64,000 nucleotides of DNA from Lentzea sp. NEAU-D7 (GTDB taxonomy: Bacteria > Actinomycetota > Actinomycetes > Mycobacteriales > Pseudonocardiaceae), in contig NZ_JAPJDL010000016.1 of the NCBI RefSeq assembly GCF_026242055.1, forward strand, positions 162,475-226,474, written 5' to 3'. The notes beneath the pieces are model-generated. The model saw only the letters and a program-made list of their open reading frames with translations. It had not been told where the DNA came from and searched no databases. The position numbers were made by a program, and so were the translations under genes. Shown piece by piece: positions 25,737-34,046 of the stretch (the stretch's first letter is position 1; every line of letters starts with the position of its first letter).

Positions 25737-25835
25737 GTGACCCTGCTCCGCCTCCTAGGCCGGATGCTGCGCAACCTCGTCGTCTACGGCCGCCTCTACC
25801 CACCCCGCTACATCTTCAAGGAGGAGCCGAAGTGA
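25737..25835 (+). CDS. Mini-protein 1 of the tad operon (32 aa)
   Basis: A 32-codon gene from GTG 25737 (MTLLRLLGRMLRN...) to TGA 25833. GAAGGAG lies eight bases upstream of the start and its stop overlaps the GTG of the next mini-gene. It has an amphipathic leucine/arginine N-terminal half, then the motif VVYGRLYPPRY and an acidic-basic tail. No known family. It is related in layout to the next gene, which has IIYGRHARR at the matching place. Strong ribosome sites and strict overlaps argue that both are translated. Confidence 0.72.
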   Translation: MTLLRLLGRMLRNLVVYGRLYPPRYIFKEEPK

Positions 25836-25933
25836 ACCGCTTCCTCATCTGGTGCCAGGAAACCTGGCTCCGCCTCACCGGCCGCGAGATCATCTACGGC
25901 CGCCACGCCCGCCGCCCGGAGGCGGCGACATGA
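25832..25933 (+). CDS. Mini-protein 2 of the tad operon (33 aa)
   Basis: A 33-codon gene from GTG 25832 to TGA 25931. AAGGAGGA sits seven bases before the start, inside the end of mini-gene 1. The product begins MNRFLIWCQETWLRL, contains EIIYGRHARRPE and ends with the tadA ATG overlapping its stop (ATGA). It has one cysteine and three aromatic residues in the first half. The chain ssd, mini-genes, tadA is thus translationally coupled. Its role is unknown; assembly factor, pilus-associated peptide or leader for TadA translation are all possible. Confidence 0.72.
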   Translation: MNRFLIWCQETWLRLTGREIIYGRHARRPEAAT

Positions 25934-27039
25934 CCTCCGCCCTCATCGACCGGGTCCGCCACCGCCTCGCTGGCGCCGACATGGAGATGACCGCGGCCGT
26001 CGTGGCCCACGCGGTCCGCTCCGAGGCCGGCGGTGTCCTGGCCGACTCGGACGTCCTCGAAGCACTCCAGGTGCTCCGCCAGGAGTTCAGCGGCGCCGGG
26101 CCCCTCGACCCGCTGCTCGACGATCCCGGCACCACCGACGTGCTCGTCACCGCGCCGGACCAGGTGTGGGTCGACGGCACGACGGGGCTGCGCCGGACCG
26201 GCATCACCTTTCCCGACGAGGACTCCGTGCGGCGCCTCGCCCAGCGTCTGGCGGTGGCGGCGGGCCGGCGGCTCGACGACGCCTCGCCGTGCGTCGACGG
26301 GTGGTTGCCGGGCAGCGGGGTCCGGCTGCACGCGGTGCTGCCGCCCATCGCGGACCGCACTTGCCTGTCGCTGCGCGTCCTCAGGCCCGCGACGCACGAC
26401 CTGCCCGCCTTGCAGGCACTCGGCACGTTCGACGCGGAGGTCGCGGCGGCGTTGCGGACGGTCGTCCTGCGGCGCCTGGCGTTCCTGGTGATCGGGGGGA
26501 CCGGGTCGGGCAAGACGTCGTTGTTGTCGGCGCTGCTGGGGTGTGTGCCGCAGGCGGAACGCATCGTGTGCGTCGAGGACGCGGGTGAGCTGAGTCCCGA
26601 CCACCCGCAGTTCGTGCGGCTCACCGCGCGGCCGGCGAACGTCGAGGGAGCGGGTGAGGTCACCACCCGGCAACTGGTGCGGGAGGCCCTGCGGATGCGG
26701 CCCGACCGGATCGTGGTCGGGGAGGTGCGCGGTGCCGAGGTCAGGGAGTTGCTGACCTCGCTCAACACCGGGCACGAAGGGGGCGCCGGGACGTTGCACG
26801 CCAACTCTCCGGCGGAGGTGCCCGCGCGGCTCGAAGCCCTGGGTGCGCTGGGCGGGCTGTCGCCCGAAGCGTTGCGCAGCCAGGTCGCGGCGGCGGTCCG
26901 GGTAGTGCTGCACATGCGCCGGGACGGCAACCGCAGGTACCTCAACGAGATCGGGGTGTTCGAGCGGAAACCGGAACTCGCCGTCCGTCCGGTCTGGACG
27001 CGCGGAAGCGGGTGGCTGGCTAAGGAGCTGCTGTGCTGA
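25930..27039 (+). CDS. tadA: TadA/CpaF-type secretion ATPase
   Basis: A 369-residue hexameric ATPase that powers assembly of Tad (Flp) pili. Walker A is IGGTGSGKTSLLSAL near residue 190, followed by VEDAGEL (Asp box), Walker B RIVVGEVRGAEVRELL and the His box GHEGGAGTLHANS. An N-terminal helical domain (1-110) precedes the core. It is equivalent to Rv3659c. ATG 25930 overlaps the stop of mini-protein 2, and its 3' end overlaps tadB by seven bases. Confidence 0.93.
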   Translation: MTSALIDRVRHRLAGADMEMTAAVVAHAVRSEAGGVLADSDVLEALQVLRQEFSGAGPLDPLLDDPGTTDVLVTAPDQVWVDGTTGLRRTGITFPDEDSVRRLAQRLAVAAGRRLDDASPCVDGWLPGSGVRLHAVLPPIADRTCLSLRVLRPATHDLPALQALGTFDAEVAAALRTVVLRRLAFLVIGGTGSGKTSLLSALLGCVPQAERIVCVEDAGELSPDHPQFVRLTARPANVEGAGEVTTRQLVREALRMRPDRIVVGEVRGAEVRELLTSLNTGHEGGAGTLHANSPAEVPARLEALGALGGLSPEALRSQVAAAVRVVLHMRRDGNRRYLNEIGVFERKPELAVRPVWTRGSGWLAKELLC

Positions 27040-27803
27040 GCCTCCTTCTGCTGGCGACGGCGCTGATCGTCTGGCCGCAGCTCAGGTCGGTCCGAAGGCT
27101 CAGGCCGCGCGGCAAGAGGGAGGTCGTCGTGCCGCCGTACGTCTGGCTGGCGGCCGCGGCGACGGTCACCTACCTCGTGGCGGGCATTGGCGGACTGGTC
27201 GCCGGAGCGGTGCTGGCGGTGACCGGCCGGCGAATCCTCAAGCAGCGCAGGCAGAACAAGGCGCTCCGGCAGGCCGCGGAGGCGTTGAGCAACGGCCTGG
27301 GCGGCGTGGTCGACGAGCTGCGGGCCGGTGCGCACCCCGCCCAGGCGGCCGAGAACGCGGCGGAGGACACGCCGGCTCCGGCGAGGGAGGTGCTGAAAGC
27401 GGCGGCGGCCGCGTCGAGGCTGGGTGGTGACGTGGAGCGGACGTTGCGCGAGATGAAGCAGCCGTTGCTGGGCAATGCCGTGGACCAGCTGGCGAAGGCG
27501 TGGCACGTGTCGGCGAAGCATGGTGTGGCGCTGGCGGACGTTCTCGACGCGACCAGGCGCGACCTCGACCAACGGGCGGCGTTCGCGCGGCAGGTGCACG
27601 CGCGGATGGCCGGGCCGCGGGCCAGCGCGATGGTGCTGGCGGTGCTTCCGGTGGTGGGCGTGCTGCTGGGCGAGCTCAGCGGTGCCAGACCGTTCCACGT
27701 CCTCACGAGCACGACCGCGGGGCAGTTCCTGCTGGCACTGGGCGCGGTGCTCGGGGCGGCAGGGGTGTGGTGGACGCAGCGGATCACCGAGGTGAAGCCG
27801 TGA
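27033..27803 (+). CDS. tadB: TadB, type II/IV secretion inner-membrane protein
   Basis: A 256-residue membrane protein with N-terminal helices (about 1-15 and 35-62), a cytoplasmic T2SF domain (residues 75-195, PLLGNAVDQLAKAWHVSAKHG) and C-terminal helices (AMVLAVLPVVGVLLG and FLLALGAVLGAAGVWW). It forms the platform for the TadA ATPase together with TadC. GTG 27033 overlaps the end of tadA. It corresponds to Rv3658c. Confidence 0.88.
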   Translation: MLSLLLLATALIVWPQLRSVRRLRPRGKREVVVPPYVWLAAAATVTYLVAGIGGLVAGAVLAVTGRRILKQRRQNKALRQAAEALSNGLGGVVDELRAGAHPAQAAENAAEDTPAPAREVLKAAAAASRLGGDVERTLREMKQPLLGNAVDQLAKAWHVSAKHGVALADVLDATRRDLDQRAAFARQVHARMAGPRASAMVLAVLPVVGVLLGELSGARPFHVLTSTTAGQFLLALGAVLGAAGVWWTQRITEVKP

Positions 27804-28327
27804 CGTTCCTCCTGCTCGCGCTGGCAGTCCTGCTGGCACCGGCGCCACGGCGATCGATTGATCGGTTGAAGCCCAGGGCTCACGACCCGCCGCACGACGC
27901 GACGAAGCCGGGTGGTCCGTTCGAACGGGCTGCGGCCTTGGATTTGCTGGCCGCGTGTCTGAAAGCCGGGTTGCCGGTGCCCACGGCGATCCAGGCGGTC
28001 GAGATGGAGGAACTGAGCCAGGTCGCCGAGTTGCTCAGGCTCGGCGCTGATCCGGTCACGGCGTGGGCGTCCGCGCTCGGCCGGCCCGCCACGGCGCAGC
28101 TCGCCAGGGCCGCGCGGCGGACCGCTCGTTCCGGTGCGGCACTGGCCCGGCAGACCGCCGAGCTCGCCGAGCGGACCAGGGCCGAGGCACGTGACGACGC
28201 CGAGGCCAAGGCGCAGCAGGCCGCCGTCGCGGTGGCGGCACCGCTCGCACTGTGTTTCCTCCCGGCGTTCCTGTGCCTCGGCGTCGCGCCGGTGGTGCTG
28301 GGGCTGGCCGGCCAATTCCTCAACTAG
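27800..28327 (+). CDS. tadC: TadC, second secretion platform protein
   Basis: A 175-residue T2SF-type protein: N-terminal helix (FLLLALAVLLAPAP), a cytoplasmic domain (LDLLAACLKAGLPVPTAIQAV) and a C-terminal hydrophobic region (LALCFLPAFLCLGVAPVVLGLAG). It is shorter than classical TadC, as usual in actinobacteria (Rv3657c). GTG 27800 overlaps the tadB stop (GTGA); the longer open frame upstream is antisense to nothing but overlaps tadB in another frame and is not coding. Confidence 0.85.
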   Translation: MTFLLLALAVLLAPAPRRSIDRLKPRAHDPPHDATKPGGPFERAAALDLLAACLKAGLPVPTAIQAVEMEELSQVAELLRLGADPVTAWASALGRPATAQLARAARRTARSGAALARQTAELAERTRAEARDDAEAKAQQAAVAVAAPLALCFLPAFLCLGVAPVVLGLAGQFLN

Positions 28328-28336
28328 GAGAAGCAG

Positions 28337-28498
28337 ATGGAACTGCTGAACGACGACAGCGGCATGAGCACGGTGGAGTACGCGATCGGGACGCTGGCGG
28401 CGGCCGCGTTCGGAGGTCTGCTGTACGTGCTGCTCACCAGCGACTTCGTGCGGAAGCTGATGGAGGGACTGATACAGAGTGCGCTGTCTTCGGTCTGA
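28337..28498 (+). CDS. Flp-pilin-like peptide (DUF4244, Rv3656c-like)
   Basis: A 53-residue protein. After a short hydrophilic leader (MELLNDDSG) comes MSTVEYAIGTLAAAAFGGLLY, a type IV pilin-like helix with Glu at +5 after the glycine, so it is probably cut by a prepilin peptidase and forms the pilus fibre. GGAGAAGC precedes ATG 28337. No prepilin peptidase is encoded in this cluster. The next gene starts inside its 3' end. Confidence 0.87.
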   Translation: MELLNDDSGMSTVEYAIGTLAAAAFGGLLYVLLTSDFVRKLMEGLIQSALSSV

Positions 28499-28808
28499 CG
28501 ACCGGGGCATGGTCACGGTCGAGGCGGCGATCGCCGTGTCCGCGTTGCTGGTGGCCATGTGGCTGGGCGCGAACGGGCTGACAGCGGTCACCGAGCAGAT
28601 GCGGTGCACCGACGCGGCGAGAGAGGCGGCGCGGCTCACCGCGCGGGGCGAACGGCAGCGCGGCGAGGAAGCGGCCGGGCGGATCGTGGGCGATGCCAAC
28701 GTTGTGATCGGCACCGAAGGCGACGCGATCGAGGTCGTGGTCAGCAAACGCGGACCGTTGGGCCTGCCGCTCAGCGCGCGGGCGTTCGCCGTGCCGGAGC
28801 CGCGGTGA
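28479..28808 (+). CDS. TadE-like pseudopilin (Rv3655c-like)
   Basis: A 109-residue protein with a short basic leader and the TadE-type segment GMVTVEAAIAVSALLVAMWLG, where the conserved Glu follows the putative cleavage glycine. The soluble part carries one Cys (MRCTDAARE). GTG 28479 overlaps the pilin gene by 20 bases; its stop overlaps the start of the TadG-like gene (GTGA). It likely acts as a minor pilin. Confidence 0.82.
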   Translation: MRCLRSDDRGMVTVEAAIAVSALLVAMWLGANGLTAVTEQMRCTDAAREAARLTARGERQRGEEAAGRIVGDANVVIGTEGDAIEVVVSKRGPLGLPLSARAFAVPEPR

Positions 28809-29230
28809 ACGGCGAGCGGTCCGGCCGCGAGCGGGGTTCGGCTGCGGTGAGCGGCGTGGTGGCGATGTTGTCGCTGATCATCGTCGTGGTGGCCGGTGCG
28901 CGGGTCGGTTCGGCGGTCGTCGCCCGGCACCGGGTGACCGGTGCTGCCGATCTGGCGGCGCTCGCGGCGGCCGCTCGTCTCGTCGACGGCGACAAAAGTG
29001 CTTGTGAGCAGGCAAAACGCGTGGCTTCGGAAAACCGGGCCGAGCTGACGAGCTGCGCGGTGAACGGATGGGAGGTGGTGATCGAGGTGTCCGCGGTTAC
29101 GCCGTTCGGCCCGGCGAGCGCACGGGCAAGGGCAGGTCCGGCCGAAGATCGAGCCGTTTGGAGCACGACGAGCGGTCGGCTCACAGCGGTGAGCGGACTC
29201 ACACTGCCGCCGGGACATGCTGAACGGTGA
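28805..29230 (+). CDS. TadE/TadG-like secreted protein (Rv3654c-like)
   Basis: A 141-residue protein with an N-terminal helix (AAVSGVVAMLSLIIVVVAGA) directly after a basic start and the conserved TGAADLAALAAAARL of helicase/secretion-neighbourhood TadE-like proteins. Two cysteines (SACEQ, TSCAVNGWEV) probably pair. It is last in the ssd-tad operon; a 197-base space without clear genes follows. In mycobacteria Rv3654c and Rv3655c were reported to be exported and to affect macrophage death (recalled), but that role need not apply here. Confidence 0.8.
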   Translation: MNGERSGRERGSAAVSGVVAMLSLIIVVVAGARVGSAVVARHRVTGAADLAALAAAARLVDGDKSACEQAKRVASENRAELTSCAVNGWEVVIEVSAVTPFGPASARARAGPAEDRAVWSTTSGRLTAVSGLTLPPGHAER

Positions 29231-29427
29231 TCGAACCAAACGCGCGGAGTTCAGTTGCCCGGTCCGGCAAAGGACGTTCGCCGTCCCGTAGCTACCAGTT
29301 GTCGCGCGGGGGTTACGGAGGCCGGTGCCGGTGTCGTTAGTTGTAGTGGCGGCACCGACGCGGTGTCCCTACGAACACCGACACCTTGCCGATGTCGAGT
29401 CAGAACCTAGGAAGAAGGCGACGGAAG

Positions 29428-30048
29428 ATGGATTGGTCGGATAGCTGGCGCGGGGCCTTCCGCATCGAACTGCGTGCCGAGGCCGTGAGCCTCGCGTACC
29501 GCGGTTGGCCCGTGCTGCCAGGCACCTATCCGGCCGGTACGGAGGACGGCGTCACGAAGTGGGCGGGCCGCAGCGGCCTCGAGCTCCACGGCCCGATCCC
29601 CGTGCACCGCGACTGGGTGGACCGCGTCGGGACCAGTCCCGACCAGGTCGCCACGTGGTGGGCGGGCCGCTCGTACAGCCTCCTCGTCGCCACCGGCCAC
29701 GTCGTGGACGCGATCGAGGTCGGCACCGACCTCGGCCGCCGCGCGGCCGTCGCACTGCGGTCGATCGGCGTCCCCGTGCCGATCGCCGCGACCCCGTCCG
29801 GCCGCTGGATGTTCCTCGTGAAGTCCGGCTCGACGCTCAACACCGAGCTGGCCAACAACCCGGACGTGCACCTCTACGGCAAGGGCGAGTACATCCCGCT
29901 GCCGCCCACCACGATGGCGCACGGTGTCGTGCACTGGCGGGTCAAGCCGCAGGTCTGCGGCTGGAACCTGCCGGACGCTCACGTCGTGCAGGACGCGCTC
30001 GTCGAGGCCGTGCACGCCCCGGCGCGCTACCAGCTCGAAGCCGTCTGA
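29428..30048 (+). CDS. Prim-pol-like domain protein (bifunctional primase/polymerase family, short)
   Basis: A 206-residue soluble protein resembling the N-terminal primase/polymerase domain of actinobacterial proteins: AYRGWPVLPGTYP, then WAGRSYSLLVATGHVVDAIEVG and PSGRWMFLVKSG. The usual acidic catalytic pair (DxD) is reduced here to DAIEVGTD, so activity is uncertain. ATG 29428 has GGAAG upstream; a start at 29386 would add 14 basic residues. Similar short forms are common near streptomycete housekeeping genes; their function is unknown. Confidence 0.65.
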   Translation: MDWSDSWRGAFRIELRAEAVSLAYRGWPVLPGTYPAGTEDGVTKWAGRSGLELHGPIPVHRDWVDRVGTSPDQVATWWAGRSYSLLVATGHVVDAIEVGTDLGRRAAVALRSIGVPVPIAATPSGRWMFLVKSGSTLNTELANNPDVHLYGKGEYIPLPPTTMAHGVVHWRVKPQVCGWNLPDAHVVQDALVEAVHAPARYQLEAV

Positions 30049-30081
30049 CACACAACTGAATGCGAAGCCCGGCCGTGCTGG

Positions 30082-30267
30082 GTGTCGTCGTGGACTCTCC
30101 CCGACAACCCCGAAGGCGATGCCCTGCGCGGCCGTTCCACCAAGCCCGATCCGATGATCGGCCTCCGCACCCCGCACGTCGGGGGCCGGCAGAGGAACGG
30201 GCGAAAAGCCGAACACGCACCCCGAAGGACAGCCTCCCGCACCAGTGACCGGACCGAGGAACGTTAG
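30082..30267 (+). CDS. Possible small basic protein (61 aa)
   Basis: GTG 30082 opens a 61-codon frame with good third-position GC bias in its first two thirds (SSWTLPDNPEGDALRGRSTK) and a basic tail. The ribosome site is weak and no family is recognised. It is the only plausible gene in the 565-base space 30049-30613. Confidence 0.35.
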   Translation: MSSWTLPDNPEGDALRGRSTKPDPMIGLRTPHVGGRQRNGRKAEHAPRRTASRTSDRTEER

Positions 30268-30268
30268 T

Positions 30269-30288
30269 GGCAGAGCACCAGCTCTGCC
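30269..30288 (+). other. Perfect short hairpin in intergenic space
   Basis: GGCAGAGC (30269-30276) and GCTCTGCC (30281-30288) form an 8-bp stem with loop ACCA. No gene is adjacent on either side within 300 bases downstream; the role is unknown. Confidence 0.4.
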
Positions 30289-30452
30289 GCGGTCGGTGAA
30301 GCCGGCTCCTCCCCGGAGTTCGTCAGAAGACAGTCGACACCGTCGCCTCCCGCGTGTCCTGTCGAGACGAACGAACCAGATTCCACCGATGTTCCAAGGG
30401 ATCCGGTCACGAAGCGGTAGCAGGCGGGAACACAGTGTTCGGCACGTGGAGA

Positions 30453-30486
30453 GCGCGGCGGGGGTACCCGTGAGCCCCCGCCGCGC
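30453..30486 (+). terminator. Strong GC hairpin
   Basis: GCGCGGCGGGGG (30453-30464) and CCCCCGCCGCGC (30475-30486) form a perfect 12-bp stem with a 10-base loop. It could end a transcript from the plus strand (prim-pol or the small gene before it). Confidence 0.6.
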
Positions 30487-30547
30487 CTCAGCGTCCTCGG
30501 GCCGACTCTGTTCGCACTACGCGCTCACCGGGTCGGACGCGTTGTCA

Positions 30548-30567
30548 TCTGGGGGGCGACCCCCAGA
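30548..30567. terminator. Second hairpin, between convergent genes
   Basis: TCTGGGGG (30548-30555) and CCCCCAGA (30560-30567) with loop GCGA, about 50 bases after the end of the minus-strand nucleotidyltransferase gene. It is a probable terminator for that gene. Confidence 0.55.
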
Positions 30568-30613
30568 CCCCCGCAGGCTCGGGCGCTAGGCGCCCTCACG
30601 GAAAGTGGTAGAT

Positions 30614-31387
30614 CTAGAGCTGGAGAGTTTCCGCGTAGGAAGCGAAGGCCAAGGTCTCCTCCATGGATCCGGGCCGCGGAACCGCGTCGGCGTCCCAGCC
30701 GAGGTCCCGGTCCTGCAAGACCTGCTCGATCAGCGGGTGCCACCGCTGATCGAGCATTTTCTTCGCCCACAGCAAGGCGCCGCGCTTGGACTCCACCTCT
30801 CCCGTGTGGATGGTGTAGAGCGTGCGGCAGTAGGCCGAGACGATGTAGCGCTGCGACCACGCGTTGCCCATCGGCGCCCACTCGCGAATGCCGTCGAGCA
30901 CGTGCGGCAGCTCGGCCCGCATCGACGAGCGCAACACCGAAGCCGGTACCTCGTCGACGAGCGAGGTGATCGGCGGGCCGTCCAGCACGATGCCGTGGTG
31001 GCGCAGGATCCAGCGGGCGTGCGGATTGTTGCAGTGCAGGTCCCACTCCAAGGTCCGCGTGCCGTGATCGTTGAACAGCCACGGCACCCCGAGCCCCGCC
31101 ACCGAGCGCAGTGACTCCACGTCGGCGTACGAACCCTCGATCTCCGTCGACCAGTGGCCGGGACGGGTCGGGATCTCGGCGTGCAGGGCGCGCAGCCCGG
31201 CTTCGCGGGCGCCGGACGGCAGTTCGGTGCAGGCGACGATGAAGTCGCAGTCGCTGTGGATGTCGCCGGCACCCAGGGCGAACGAGCCCTGCACGTACGT
31301 GCCGACGTAGGTGGGGCCGAGGATCTCGCGCACGGACGTGACGAGGTCGGCGAGGAGTGCGTTCAGATCAGCAAAAGGGGTGAACAA
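30614..31387 (-). CDS. Aminoglycoside adenylyltransferase-like nucleotidyltransferase
   Basis: A 257-residue protein with the polymerase-beta type nucleotidyltransferase motif GSFALGAGDIHSDCDFIV (metal-binding aspartates near residues 46 and 48) and a C-terminal DUF4111-like helical domain (YCRTLYTIHTGEVESKRGALLWA). This is the architecture of AadA/ANT(3'') enzymes that adenylylate streptomycin and spectinomycin; many actinobacterial homologues have no proven resistance role. The TTG start 31387 follows GGGAG. It lies alone, flanked by hairpins. Confidence 0.8.
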   Translation of the reverse strand: MFTPFADLNALLADLVTSVREILGPTYVGTYVQGSFALGAGDIHSDCDFIVACTELPSGAREAGLRALHAEIPTRPGHWSTEIEGSYADVESLRSVAGLGVPWLFNDHGTRTLEWDLHCNNPHARWILRHHGIVLDGPPITSLVDEVPASVLRSSMRAELPHVLDGIREWAPMGNAWSQRYIVSAYCRTLYTIHTGEVESKRGALLWAKKMLDQRWHPLIEQVLQDRDLGWDADAVPRPGSMEETLAFASYAETLQL

Positions 31388-31437
31388 GGCAGACTCCCAT
31401 GAACCCGTGACCAGGTAGGACGGGCGCGGCGGAGCAT

Positions 31438-31470
31438 CGGACCCGGCCGCGCCTAGGCGCGACGGGTCCG
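31438..31470 (-). terminator. Double palindrome downstream of the helicase
   Basis: CGGACCCG (31438-31445) pairs with CGGGTCCG (31463-31470), enclosing the perfect palindrome CGCGCCTAGGCGCG (31448-31461). It lies 63 bases after the helicase stop on the minus strand. Confidence 0.6.
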
Positions 31471-31532
31471 GTCAGTGGCGTTGCAGCTGCATGCGTTCAC
31501 AGCGCCACGGTAGCCAAGGAACGGTCACCCGG

Positions 31533-33854
31533 TCAGGCGATTTTGCCCAGCACCACGTCCAGCACGAGGACCGCGCCGGCCTTGTCCAGCGGGTCGTTGC
31601 CGTTGCCGCACTTGGGTGACTGCACGCACGACGGGCAGCCCATCGGGCACCCGCAGGCACTGATCGCGGCCCGGGTCGCCGACAGCCAGGCCCGCAGCGC
31701 CGAGTGACCTCGGTCAGCGAAGCCCGCCCCGCCGGGATGGCCGTCGTGCACGAACACCGTCGGCATCCCCGTGTCCGGGTGCGCGGCCGTCGACACGCCG
31801 CCGATGTCCCACCTGTCGCACGTCGCGAACAGCGGCAGCAGGCCGATCGCCGCGTGCTCGGCGGCGTGCAGGGCACCGGGGACGCGCTTCGCCTCCACAC
31901 CGGCGTCGAACAGCAGCGACTCGTCGACGGTGTACCAGACGGCGCGGGTCCGCAGCGACTGTTCCGGCAGGTCGAGCGGGATCTGGTCGAGCACCACGCC
32001 GGACGGCAGCCGGCGCAGGTAGCCGACGACCTGGGTCGTCACCTCCACCTCGCCCAGGCAGACCGACACCCCGCCGAAGTCGGTGCGTTCGACCTCGCGC
32101 ACGACCGTGATGTCGACGCAGTCGCGCGGCTGCGTCGTCCACTCCGGGTCTTCGCGGTGCACCATCGCGAGACCGCTGTCCAGGTCGAGCTCGTCGACGA
32201 CGTACGCCCGCCCCTGGTGCAGGTACACGGCGCCGGGATGCACCTGCCAGCAGGCCGATCCCGGGTCGACCGTGCCGAGCATCCGGCCCGAGTCCGACTC
32301 CACGACGGCCACCTGGTCGCCGCCGGAACCGCGGATGTCCACCCCGGCGTGCGGCCGGTCGTGCGACGCCCAGTACCACCCGGCAGGCCGCTTGCGCAGC
32401 AGTTTCTCCGCCACCAGATCGGCGAGCACCTCCTCCGCGAGAGGTCCGCCGAAGTCGTCCAGGCAGGCCGGTGTCAACGGCATCTCGGAGGCCGCGCACG
32501 CCAGCTGCGGGCCCAGCACGTACGGGTTCAGCGGGTCCAGCACCGTCGCCTCGACCGGTCTGTCCAGCACCGCGGCCGGGTTGTGCACCAGGTACGTGTC
32601 CAACGGGTCGTCGCGCGCCACGAACACCACCAGGGCGCTGTCGCCCGACCTGCCCGCACGGCCCGCCTGCTGCCAGAACGACGCCAGGGTGCCGGGGAAA
32701 CCGGCGACCACCACCGCGTCCAGCCCGGCGATGTCGACGCCGAGCTCCAGCGCGTTCGTGGTCGCGACGCCGAGCAGGTCGCCCGTGGACAGCGCCTTCT
32801 CGAGCGCCCGCCGCTCCTCCGGCAGGAACCCGCCCCGGTACGCGGCCACGCGGGGAGGCAACTCATCGTCCACTTCGGACAGAATCCGCTGGGTGCCCAG
32901 CGCCGTCAGCTCGGCACCGCGGCGCGAGCGCACGAAGGCGAGCGACCGTGCGCCCTCGACGACGAGATCGGCAAGGATGCGCGACGTCTCCGCGCCCGCC
33001 GAGCGCCGGACGGGCGCGCCGTTCTCACCCTCCAGAGAGGTCAGTGGCGGCTCCCACAACGCGACGGTGCGCGACGCGCGCGGAGAGAAGTCGTCCACAA
33101 CAGCGGAAACCGGGACGCCCAGCAATCGCTGCGCGGACCCGGAAGGATCAGCCACAGTGGCCGATGCCAAAACGAAGATCGGATCCGCGCCGTATTTCCG
33201 CGCGACCCTCCTCAGTCGCCGCATCAACAACGCCACGTGCGAACCGAAAACGCCTCGGTAGGAATGGCACTCGTCGATCACCACGTACTTCAGCCGGCGG
33301 AAGAACCGCAGCCATTTCGGGTGCTGCGGAAGGATTCCGCGGTGCAGCATGTCCGGGTTGGTGAAGACCCAGTTCGCGTGCGCCTTGACCCAGTCGCGTT
33401 CGGCCATCGGGGTGTCACCGTCGTAGGCCGACGCGCGCACGCCCTTGATCCCCAGCTCCTCGAGCGAACGGAGCTGGTCCGCCCCAAGGGCTTTGGTCGG
33501 GGACAGGTACAGCGCGGTGGCCTTCGTGTCCGCCAAAAGAGTGGAAAGCACGGGCAACTGGTAGGCAAGTGACTTGCCCGACGCCGTGCCCGTCGCGAGG
33601 ACCACGTGCTGCCCCGACCACGCCAGCTCGGCGGCCTCGGCCTGGTGCCGCCACGGCTCGCGCACACCGGTCCCGACGAACGCCTCGACGACCGCCGGGG
33701 CCGTCCACGCAGGCCACTGCACGTGATCTGCCTGCCGCAACGGCAGATCGCGCGCGTGCGTGAGGGGTGACTCCCCGGCGGGCACACCCGCCAGCACGCG
33801 GTCCAGCAACCGGCGTCCCTGATCCACCACGGGATCGAGCTTCGCATACACCAC
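31533..33854 (-). CDS. DEXH helicase with DUF1998 zinc domain (MrfA/YprA-like)
   Basis: A 773-residue superfamily 2 helicase. Motif I is ATGTASGKSLAYQLP, motif II DECH (VVIDECHSYRG), motif III LASATVADP, motif VI QQAGRAGRSG. The C-terminal DUF1998 region carries four cysteines (CGCPMGCPSC...KCGNGN) for a metal. Bacillus MrfA, of the same architecture, repairs mitomycin C damage without UvrABC (recalled); yeast Hrq1 is a relative. It occupies the position of Rv3649. GTG 33854 is the first of two adjacent GTG codons; the ribosome site is weak. Confidence 0.92.
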   Translation of the reverse strand: MVYAKLDPVVDQGRRLLDRVLAGVPAGESPLTHARDLPLRQADHVQWPAWTAPAVVEAFVGTGVREPWRHQAEAAELAWSGQHVVLATGTASGKSLAYQLPVLSTLLADTKATALYLSPTKALGADQLRSLEELGIKGVRASAYDGDTPMAERDWVKAHANWVFTNPDMLHRGILPQHPKWLRFFRRLKYVVIDECHSYRGVFGSHVALLMRRLRRVARKYGADPIFVLASATVADPSGSAQRLLGVPVSAVVDDFSPRASRTVALWEPPLTSLEGENGAPVRRSAGAETSRILADLVVEGARSLAFVRSRRGAELTALGTQRILSEVDDELPPRVAAYRGGFLPEERRALEKALSTGDLLGVATTNALELGVDIAGLDAVVVAGFPGTLASFWQQAGRAGRSGDSALVVFVARDDPLDTYLVHNPAAVLDRPVEATVLDPLNPYVLGPQLACAASEMPLTPACLDDFGGPLAEEVLADLVAEKLLRKRPAGWYWASHDRPHAGVDIRGSGGDQVAVVESDSGRMLGTVDPGSACWQVHPGAVYLHQGRAYVVDELDLDSGLAMVHREDPEWTTQPRDCVDITVVREVERTDFGGVSVCLGEVEVTTQVVGYLRRLPSGVVLDQIPLDLPEQSLRTRAVWYTVDESLLFDAGVEAKRVPGALHAAEHAAIGLLPLFATCDRWDIGGVSTAAHPDTGMPTVFVHDGHPGGAGFADRGHSALRAWLSATRAAISACGCPMGCPSCVQSPKCGNGNDPLDKAGAVLVLDVVLGKIA

Positions 33855-34046
33855 CGACAGTCCCGGCCGGGCCGTACTCGACTTCCTGCGCAGATAACGG
33901 TGTGTGCACGGATCGGGACGTTTCGTTGCCTCGTTGCAACCAACCCCTAGACTCCCCGCTCATCGCATCCAATGAGGGATGCGTCACGTCGCGCTGGGCG
34001 GCTGGTCTGCCTTGGCGCTGCACATGGCAACTCACCAGGAGGACGG

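Noticed and set aside
25207..25740. A 177-codon cysteine- and arginine-rich frame over the 69-bp repeats
   Set aside because: It overlaps the frame coupled to ssd, has no ribosome site, and the repeats show no codon-position bias in their differences.
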